From CAZFQG01 sp964520785 (lineage in GTDB: Bacteria > Planctomycetota > Planctomycetia > Pirellulales > Thermoguttaceae): 28,240 bases of DNA. The position numbers and the translations under genes were made by a program. Below the pieces are notes generated by a model. That model had not been told where the DNA came from, ran no database searches, and was given only the letters and a program-made list of their open reading frames with translations. The stretch lies in contig CAZFQG010000073.1 of NCBI GenBank assembly GCA_964520785.1, positions 1-28,240 of the forward strand. The letters run 5' to 3'. Position 1 is the first letter of the stretch. The number at the start of each line of letters is the position of its first letter. This document shows, piece by piece, positions 22,611-28,240 of the stretch.

Positions 22611-23573
22611 TCAGGCTCCGATTTCCTTTTGCAGGACGGTTCTGCCCCCCTCTTCGCGGCTGCGCAGCCCGGCGATGATGATCTTCATGAGTTCGACGGT
22701 CTGGTCGAAGGGGAACGGCTCTCTACCGGTCCGCAGGTATTCGATGAACTCGACGAGTTGGGTCCGGAAGGCGTAAAACGTGTCCTGGAATTCCGCCGTG
22801 ACGGTCCCCTGGGTGCCGCAGATGGTGAGTTTTCCGAAACCGCCGTACATATCGGCGATCGCCGCGAGAACGACCTCGACCCCGTCCGCGTGGCGGCAGT
22901 GCATGATGTTCGCGTCGGTATCTCCGGAATGGGTCACACTGAGCCATCCGCCGACGCGGAGGTCGGGGTAGACCGCCTCCAACGCATGGATGCCGTAGCG
23001 TTCCCAACTCTTCGGCGTGGTCATCGTCACCAGGCGCATCTGGCCGCAACGCTCTTTCGCCTCGGCGAACGCCTGGCGGAATTCCTTGCCGTGGCGCATG
23101 GCACTGGACGACATCAACGGCTTGCCCTCGGCGTGCCAGGCGACGAATTGCTTCAGGTCGTCCTCGTTGTCGCACATCGGCTTGTCGATGAAGACCGGCA
23201 ATCCGGCCTCGATGAAGGGGCGGACCCTCTCGACGTGCTCCCAGCCCCGGTCGGTCGGGATGATCACCGCGTCGACGAGGCCGATGGCGTCCTCCGGCCT
23301 TTCAAGGATATTCTCCAGGCACGTCGCCTTCGCCACCGCCGCGGCGTCGGCCGGATCGTCGCACCAGACGTGTGTCACCCGGCCCCCGGGGATTCCCAGT
23401 TGCTCCGGCGGCGCCTTGCCCAGGTACTGCGGAATAACGGGGTAACCGCACTCGGCCATGGCGCCGGCGTCGTATTTGCCGTTGATGATCGCGGTCCAAC
23501 TATACGGATGGCCGTTGCCGTCGACCATGCCGAGCATGGCCAGACGAATGTTGTCGGGGTCGGGAATGAGCAT
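22611..23573 (-). CDS. Gfo/Idh/MocA-family oxidoreductase
   Basis: From ATG 23573 the protein has 320 residues. It begins NIRLAMLGMVDGNGHPYSW, a variant of the Rossmann glycine loop in which GxGxxG is replaced by a G-M-V-D-G-N-G-H pattern, and it carries FIDKPM (129-133), the usual E/D-K-P catalytic-site motif. The C-terminal half has the expected alpha/beta substrate domain. Members oxidise or reduce sugars and cyclitols with NAD(P). The frame is open to 23765 (GTG), giving 64 extra residues that do not look like this family, and neither start has a Shine-Dalgarno. It lies 213 bp after the isomerase gene on the same strand and probably shares a sugar route. Confidence 0.82.
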   Translation of the reverse strand: MLIPDPDNIRLAMLGMVDGNGHPYSWTAIINGKYDAGAMAECGYPVIPQYLGKAPPEQLGIPGGRVTHVWCDDPADAAAVAKATCLENILERPEDAIGLVDAVIIPTDRGWEHVERVRPFIEAGLPVFIDKPMCDNEDDLKQFVAWHAEGKPLMSSSAMRHGKEFRQAFAEAKERCGQMRLVTMTTPKSWERYGIHALEAVYPDLRVGGWLSVTHSGDTDANIMHCRHADGVEVVLAAIADMYGGFGKLTICGTQGTVTAEFQDTFYAFRTQLVEFIEYLRTGREPFPFDQTVELMKIIIAGLRSREEGGRTVLQKEIGA

Positions 23574-23786
23574 GGCGGAAATAAGGAGGTTGTCGGTTTC
23601 GCGGATTTCGGCGCCGGTCGCCGAATCTATCAACCCCCTATTTTCCCCGATGATCTCCCGAAGATCAAGGAGCGCTTTAGACGTAGCCGAAGAAGAATCT
23701 CCCACCAAAGCCGGTCTTCCAAGACACAAGGTCTCGTTACGCGGCTCGCCGGGCGAAATCCGCACGAGTTCACGCCGTGAGCAGGA

Positions 23787-24776
23787 TTACCAGGGGAGGT
23801 GGGCGTCGATGACGACCGCCTCGTCGGCCGGGGCGAGGGTCACCGGGGTCGCGGAAGCGGGGACGAGCACGCTTTGGCTTTGAGCGAGCGCGTCGCCGGT
23901 CGGGTCGTTTTCGACCAGGACGGAACCTTCCACCACCGAAAAGATATGGCAGCGGCCGTCCTCGGCGAGGATTCGGGGACCGCTCAGCCGGTGCCGGTCA
24001 AGCAGGAACCGGTCACACCGGATCAGGTGGATTGTGTCGCGCGAGGGGTCCGGCTTCGTGGGGTTGACCGGGCCGAGCGCGAAATCGACGGCGTCCAGTC
24101 CCTGCTCGATATGCAGAGGCCGCCCTTTTCCGTCGCTGTCGACCCGATTCCAGTCGAAAAGTCGGAAGGTCGTGTCGCTGGCTTGCTGGATTTCTAAAAC
24201 GACGTTTCCCGCCCCCAGCGCGTGGACGGTTCCCGCGCGGATAAACAGGCAATCTCCCGGAACGCTCTCGAACGCGTGGAGACACTCCTCGGCGGTTCCC
24301 TCGCGAATCGCTTTTTCGAAGGTCGCACGGTCCACCCCGGACTCCAGGCCCGCGAAGATTCTGCTTCCCGGATCGGCGTGAAGGACCAACCAGGCTTCCG
24401 TCTTCCCTAAATCGGGGGGGTTGAGTCGGGAGGCCGCGACGTCATCCGGATGGACCTGGACGGATAACGGCTCTCTCGCATCGAGGTATTTCAGTAGAAG
24501 TGGGAAGCGATTTCTGCCGGCGGCCAGCCGTCTTGCCGCGTCCGGAACCCCGAACAGGGACTCCGGTTCCTCCGTCATCAATTCGTGAAGCGTCCTTCCC
24601 ACGTAAGGGCCGGATTCCACGACGCTTTGGTCCGCGCCGTGGTCGACGATTTCCCACGACTCCGCGAATGTCTCGCCCTCGGGCAGGTTACGCCCGAATC
24701 GTGAACGAAAGCGCTCCCCCCCCCAAATATACTGCCGGTAGATTGGTTTGAACCGAAGCGGGTGGTCGAGGCGCAT
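23787..24776 (-). CDS. manA: Mannose-6-phosphate isomerase, class I
   Basis: The 329-residue protein is a type I phosphomannose isomerase, the zinc enzyme that interconverts mannose-6-phosphate and fructose-6-phosphate in the cytosol. The metal ligands are visible: Q107 and H109 (LSVQVHPDD), E127 (KTEAWLVL) and H185 (AGTVHALGAG); the catalytic Arg is R205 (DTTFRLFDWN). The start MRLDHPLRFKPIYRQYIWGG is standard. Length fits the short bacterial form (about 300-330) without the longer eukaryotic insert. It diverges from tatC across 161 bp. Its product could feed GDP-mannose for the GT4 enzyme or break down mannose, which is an inference. Confidence 0.93.
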   Translation of the reverse strand: MRLDHPLRFKPIYRQYIWGGERFRSRFGRNLPEGETFAESWEIVDHGADQSVVESGPYVGRTLHELMTEEPESLFGVPDAARRLAAGRNRFPLLLKYLDAREPLSVQVHPDDVAASRLNPPDLGKTEAWLVLHADPGSRIFAGLESGVDRATFEKAIREGTAEECLHAFESVPGDCLFIRAGTVHALGAGNVVLEIQQASDTTFRLFDWNRVDSDGKGRPLHIEQGLDAVDFALGPVNPTKPDPSRDTIHLIRCDRFLLDRHRLSGPRILAEDGRCHIFSVVEGSVLVENDPTGDALAQSQSVLVPASATPVTLAPADEAVVIDAHLPW

Positions 24777-24819
24777 GAGACTGATCCTTTTGGCGGAGAA
24801 CGCTGGAGACGGCCGACCG

Positions 24820-24848
24820 TTGAAAACGGGCCGTTTCGATGGTATCCT
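24820..24848 (+). promoter_or_regulatory. Candidate promoter of tatC
   Basis: TTGAAA (24820-24825), a 17-bp spacer and TATCCT (24843-24848) fit a sigma70-type promoter, about 90 bp before the tatC start. Confidence 0.6.
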
Positions 24849-24937
24849 TAAGGGTTTATCGGGCTGCCGGCGGATGCGAGTTTACGTCGTCCACTTTTCC
24901 CCGGCGATCCGCGATTGCCATTCTCTCCAATCCCTTC

Positions 24938-26002
24938 ATGCCGAAATATCGTTACGACGAGGACCTGTTCAAAGATACCTCCATGACCTTCGGGGAACAC
25001 CTCGAGGAGTTGCGGTCGTGTCTTTTCAAGGCCCTAATCGGGCTGGTCATCGGTTTTGTCGTGGGGTTGTTTTTCGGGGGGGAGGTGGTGGCCTTTATTC
25101 AGACGCCGTTGAGCAGCGCCTTGACGACGTATTATCGCGATCAGGCAAAGGCCAGAATTGACGAAGATCCGGCCAAGGCCGACATCCCGGCAACGGATTC
25201 GGAGGCCGAAAACGAGCGGATGCGGACTCTTATCGACGAGGAAGGGGTTCTGCCGGAACAGGTCTTCGTCCAACCGGAGCGGATTCTTCGCGCCTTGAAG
25301 GAACACCGGCCGGAGGAGTTCGAAAATATCGAGATCACCGAGGCGGACGCGGGAGAACCGGTGCGCGACACGCTCGTACCGATTCTTCTTTGGCGGCTCA
25401 ATCGGGACGATCCGCGGATTCGAGTCAAAGCCCTCAACGCGCACGAGGCCTTCATCATCTACATCAAGGCGTCACTGCTGGTCGGGGCGGTCTTGGCGAG
25501 TCCGTGGATATTCTATCAGATTTGGAGCTTCATCGCCGCGGGCCTCTATCCGCACGAAAAGAAGTACATTCACGTCTTTCTGCCGATGAGCCTCGGGTTG
25601 TTCCTCGCGGGGGCGGCTCTCGCGTTCTTCTTCGTCTTTGAGCCGGTTTTGAAGTTTCTCTTCGTCTTCAACAACAAGCTGGGCATCGATCCGGATCCGC
25701 GGATCAGCGAGTGGCTCGGCTTCGTCATGATGTTGCCGCTGGGATTCGGGATCAGTTTTCAGCTTCCCTTGGTAATGCTATTCCTGGAGCGGATCGGAAT
25801 ATTCGACATCGAGACATATCTGACGAAGGTCCGCATCGCCATCCTGGTGATCTTCGTCCTGTCGATGTTCCTCACTCCGGCCGACCCGACGAGCATGTTG
25901 CTCATGGCTATTCCGCTGACCGTTCTCTACTACGGCGGCATCCTGCTTTGCAAGTACATGCCGAAGCAGAGCAGCCCGTTCGACGACGAGGACGACGAAT
26001 AG
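24938..26002 (+). CDS. tatC: Sec-independent translocase TatC with a long extra loop
   Basis: The 354-residue membrane protein is TatC, the substrate-receptor subunit that exports folded proteins with twin-arginine signals. FGEHLEELRSCLFKALIG (18-35) holds the conserved HLEELR. PWIFYQIWSFIAAGLYPHEKKY (189-210), FLTPADPTS and the six-helix pattern all fit. Between helix 1 and helix 2 lies a charged segment (about residues 66-165) that should be periplasmic and is some 80-90 residues longer than in E. coli TatC (258 aa). An acidic tail (DDEDDE) ends it. I chose ATG 24938; the frame is open to 24839 but without family match. tatA is not adjacent. Confidence 0.93.
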   Translation: MPKYRYDEDLFKDTSMTFGEHLEELRSCLFKALIGLVIGFVVGLFFGGEVVAFIQTPLSSALTTYYRDQAKARIDEDPAKADIPATDSEAENERMRTLIDEEGVLPEQVFVQPERILRALKEHRPEEFENIEITEADAGEPVRDTLVPILLWRLNRDDPRIRVKALNAHEAFIIYIKASLLVGAVLASPWIFYQIWSFIAAGLYPHEKKYIHVFLPMSLGLFLAGAALAFFFVFEPVLKFLFVFNNKLGIDPDPRISEWLGFVMMLPLGFGISFQLPLVMLFLERIGIFDIETYLTKVRIAILVIFVLSMFLTPADPTSMLLMAIPLTVLYYGGILLCKYMPKQSSPFDDEDDE

Positions 26003-26026
26003 GGCCGGCGCCCTTGACGCGGGACT

Positions 26027-26058
26027 CTTCTCTTCGTGTATTCTTCTCTTCGTGTATT
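26027..26058. repeat. Tandem 16-bp repeat between tatC and the MFS gene
   Basis: CTTCTCTTCGTGTATT occurs twice head to tail (26027-26042 and 26043-26058), followed by CTTCCCG. It lies in the short space between two converging stop codons and may reflect replication slippage. Confidence 0.85.
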
Positions 26059-26079
26059 CTTCCCGCCGGATTCGGTCCG

Positions 26080-27780
26080 TCACTCGGGCAATGGCTGATC
26101 CTTCGTCTCCGGCGCGAAGAACAGCGCGACGATACCGATCAGGAAGATCGAACTCATCGCGACGCCGGCCGGGCGCATGGGTTCGCTGTATTCGACGAAG
26201 ATCCGACTCGTCAGCAGACCCAGCGCCGCCGGGCCGAGGGCGGCGACGACCCGGCCGATATTGTAGCAGAACGAAACGCCGGTGCTCCGCAGCCGCGTGG
26301 GGAAGAGTTCGGGAAAGTAGATCGCGTATCCGCCGAAGACGGACAACTGGAAGAAGCCCATCAGGGGGACCATCCAAAAGACTTCCCAGGGGCGGTCCAT
26401 GAAGAGAAACGCGATGATTGTCGTGACGTAGGCCAGCGTGAAGAAAATCGCGAAGGTCGGTTTGCGGCCGATCCGTTGGGTCACGAGACTGAAGGAGTAC
26501 ATCCCGAAGAAGGCGCCGATGTTGAACAGCAACGACGTGATCCCTCCCCACCAACCGACGTTGTAGTTGATCCGTCGCTTCCTCTCGACGAGCCGGTCCA
26601 CGATTTCCGAGAACTCCGTCTCTTCCGCCGCGATCTCTTCCTCCAAATAGGCCTTGATCCGCGCCCGTTCCGCGCTGGAGAGCGGCTTGTCCGGCCCTCT
26701 TTCTTTCTCCAGCGCGGCGAGGACCGCGTCACTCGTCAGCGGCTCCACCATGGAGATGTTCGGTTGTCCCACCAGGGCCAGGACGCACGCGGTTATTTGC
26801 CGCGGGTCCTGGTCCGAAACGGTCAAGCTCAGAAGGTCCTGCGGTTGGAGTTTTCGGTCGCTCAGTTCCTTGATCCGCGAATTGGGCGCTTGCAGAAGCG
26901 CACGGACCATCATCTGGTCGTCCACCGCCGACCCCTCCTCCCGGAACCGGTCTTCCATGGCGCGGCGGAAGACGGAACGGTTCAAGTCGATACTGAAGAA
27001 CCCGATTCCCCACAGACCAACCACTCCGGCGATGGCCAAAATCATTCCGACGATGACGTTCTTCCGCCATCGCGGCGTGCCGAAAAGCTCCGCGAGCGAA
27101 CCCGCCTTCTGCTTCTTCCCTTCGGAATCGACCGAGTGCTTCCACTTCTCCGGTTCGTCGAGATACCGGAAGACAACGAACGAAAGCAAGGCCGGAAGAA
27201 TACCGATGCCGAGCACCCATCTCCAGGGGGTCTGTTGGAAAAAGCCGAGAAAGCACAATGTAACCACCGCCAGCGAGATGAGCGCCGCCACCATGTTTCC
27301 CATCGCCGAAACCGCCTGCAAGAATCCCAGCGCCGGGGCTCTGGCCCTCTCGGGCATCGTCTCCGCCGCCAACGAGACTCCGAGCCCGAATTGCCCCCCT
27401 ACGCCCAGTCCGGTGAGGAATCTCAGGATTACGAAATCGTATATGGTTACGGAAAGCCCACTCAATCCGGTGAAGATCGAATAGATGAGGATGGTGAAGA
27501 CCATCGTCTTCGCCCGGCCGATCTTGTCGCCCATGATGCCGAAAATGACGCCGCCCGTCGCCCAACCGATCAGCATGGCCGAAGTCGCCAAGCCTCCGAA
27601 CTCGTCCACCTTCGGCTCCGTCTCCGCCAGTTGGCTCAACTCGGCGACGGCCGGTTTCCGGGCCAAAAGGAACAACTGCTGATCCAAACAGGCGAACATC
27701 CAGCCGGCCGTACAGACCGAAAGAATGAACCAGTGGTGACCGCTAAGCAGCCGGTACCAAGGCTTGTTCTCGTTCCTCAT
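26080..27780 (-). CDS. MFS transporter with a large central insertion
   Basis: The 566-residue protein is a major-facilitator carrier of the sugar/organic-acid type: GDKIGRAKTM (84-93, loop 2-3 motif A), RFLTGLGVGGQFGLGVSLAAE (120-140) and QRIGRKPTF (435-443, the repeat of motif A in the second half). About twelve hydrophobic segments are present. Between helix 7 (about 240-263) and helix 8 (about 408-430) lies a soluble, charged stretch of about 140 residues (264-405), which by standard topology faces the periplasm. I chose ATG 27780 with GGAAAGG upstream; a frame open to 27924 adds 48 residues that do not fit. The substrate is unknown. Confidence 0.87.
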   Translation of the reverse strand: MRNENKPWYRLLSGHHWFILSVCTAGWMFACLDQQLFLLARKPAVAELSQLAETEPKVDEFGGLATSAMLIGWATGGVIFGIMGDKIGRAKTMVFTILIYSIFTGLSGLSVTIYDFVILRFLTGLGVGGQFGLGVSLAAETMPERARAPALGFLQAVSAMGNMVAALISLAVVTLCFLGFFQQTPWRWVLGIGILPALLSFVVFRYLDEPEKWKHSVDSEGKKQKAGSLAELFGTPRWRKNVIVGMILAIAGVVGLWGIGFFSIDLNRSVFRRAMEDRFREEGSAVDDQMMVRALLQAPNSRIKELSDRKLQPQDLLSLTVSDQDPRQITACVLALVGQPNISMVEPLTSDAVLAALEKERGPDKPLSSAERARIKAYLEEEIAAEETEFSEIVDRLVERKRRINYNVGWWGGITSLLFNIGAFFGMYSFSLVTQRIGRKPTFAIFFTLAYVTTIIAFLFMDRPWEVFWMVPLMGFFQLSVFGGYAIYFPELFPTRLRSTGVSFCYNIGRVVAALGPAALGLLTSRIFVEYSEPMRPAGVAMSSIFLIGIVALFFAPETKDQPLPE

Positions 27781-28185
27781 GGGGAAAGACCTTTCCAAAA
27801 AAGATGCATGGCACGGAACGCCCAGCCTGCCCCCGGCTCGAAAAGTCCAAGAAAATGGGCAATCTAGGAGTGGCGGGAGGCCAAAAAATCCATCGCCCTC
27901 CCACTTTTCTCTTACATCAAACACATTCGCTCAGCAAAGGAGCGCAACGGATGGAAGCATTATCGCCGAAAAGTGGATTGGATTGCAAGTTGCGTTGGCG
28001 GTTAATCGCGCGGTTTCTCTGACCGTCCACGGCCACTCCTTTTCCAGAAATTCCGTTGCCAATTGCCCCTTCATCGCCCCCAGTTTGCCACGTTTGCCAC
28101 GGAATCCCAGAATCTCCTGTTGACATTCTCGCCCCGCAAAAACAGAACGCAAAAGCTGACGTGCGCCCGGACGGACAAACCTCCA
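27781..28185. other. Non-coding region before the right end repeat
   Basis: No convincing gene is visible in these 405 bases. They should hold the promoter of the minus-strand MFS gene. A tandem 9-bp repeat, TTTGCCACG, lies at 28084-28101. Open frames on both strands (for example 27917-28126 minus) lack any recognisable pattern. Confidence 0.45.
28084..28101. repeat. Tandem 9-bp repeat TTTGCCACG
   Basis: Two adjacent identical copies (28084-28092, 28093-28101) lie in non-coding sequence near the end repeat. They are short and may be chance. Confidence 0.7.
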
Positions 28186-28238
28186 GGGCGCATTTCGCAC
28201 TTTGTAGGGCTCACGAGGCCTGTTTGTAGGCGTTGCTG
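28186..28238. repeat. Right copy of the 53-bp terminal inverted repeat
   Basis: This is the exact reverse complement of 1-53, including the two TTTGTAGG octamers (28201-28208 and 28223-28230). Two more bases (CC) follow before the window ends. See the left copy for interpretation. Confidence 0.9.
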
Positions 28239-28240
28239 CC

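Noticed and set aside
26027..26058. Start of a CRISPR-like array
   Set aside because: There are only two directly adjacent 16-bp units without spacers, so it is a simple tandem duplication.
25711..27867. Long plus-strand open frame (718 codons) across the tatC end and opposite the MFS gene
   Set aside because: It is a GC-driven shadow frame with Arg/Gln/Asp-rich low-complexity sequence. TatC and the MFS carrier explain the same bases with clear family motifs.
27917..28126. Minus-strand 69-codon frame near the right end
   Set aside because: No hydrophobic or conserved pattern and no ribosome site; it overlaps a tandem repeat and is probably chance.
1..28240. The whole window as a composite transposon or integrative element bounded by the 53-bp repeat
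   Set aside because: There is no transposase, integrase or target-site duplication, and the interior carries rpmE, prfA, tatC, tex and manA, which are normal chromosomal genes.

Overview
The window looks like a chromosomal contig from a high-GC, Gram-negative bacterium of the Planctomycetota, probably an uncultured one. The lineage markers are a DUF1559 pseudopilin-like protein overlapping a small lipoprotein gene, a secreted LamG protein ending in two dockerin-like repeats and a PEP-CTERM tail, a sialidase with Asp boxes, two small tyrosine/proline-rich secreted proteins in tandem, and a TatC with a long extra loop. Housekeeping genes (tex, csp, rpmE, prfA, manA, tatC) are spread through the window, so it is not one mobile element. 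I see no tRNA, rRNA, CRISPR array, transposase or phage gene.

Layout. 1-5.9 kb: a D-2-hydroxyacid dehydrogenase (-) diverges from a MocR regulator (+) across about 600 bp; a sodium:solute symporter (-) and an alpha/beta hydrolase (-) follow. The hydrolase seems to have lost its 5' end next to the terminator of the cold-shock gene. 6-8.9 kb: csp (-) and tex (+) diverge. 8.9-14.5 kb: a minus-strand cluster, read from 14.5 kb downward: FCD/GntR regulator, sialidase, LamG/dockerin/PEP-CTERM protein, DUF1559 protein, lipoprotein. A perfect TTGTATACAA palindrome and a second GTATAC site 31 bp away lie before the regulator. 15-18 kb: a DUF5009/NagX-like membrane acyltransferase and a carbohydrate-binding-like membrane-anchored protein (+) converge on an atypical ROK-type kinase (-). 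18-21.2 kb: rpmE, prfA and a GT4 glycosyltransferase (+). 21.5-22.3 kb: two small secreted proteins (+). 22.6-24.8 kb: a Gfo/Idh/MocA oxidoreductase and mannose-6-phosphate isomerase (-). 24.9-27.8 kb: tatC (+) converges on an MFS transporter (-).

A common thread from 9 to 25 kb is handling of complex sugars: sialidase, lectin-like LamG protein, NagX-like acyltransferase, ROK kinase, Gfo/Idh/MocA, ManA, and an SSS and an MFS carrier at the flanks. A NanR-type (FCD) regulator, a sialidase and a ROK kinase resemble parts of sialic-acid or amino-sugar pathways, but no nanA or nanE homologue is present, so that reading is only an inference.

The most striking structural signal is a perfect 53-bp inverted repeat at the two ends of the window (1-53 and 28186-28238). 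It is best explained as a dispersed repeat at which assembly stopped. I found no convincing wholly new system; the items worth checking are the end repeat, the twin operators, the shortened sialidase, the truncated hydrolase, the ROK protein without its zinc cluster, and the extracytoplasmic insertions in TatC and the MFS carrier.
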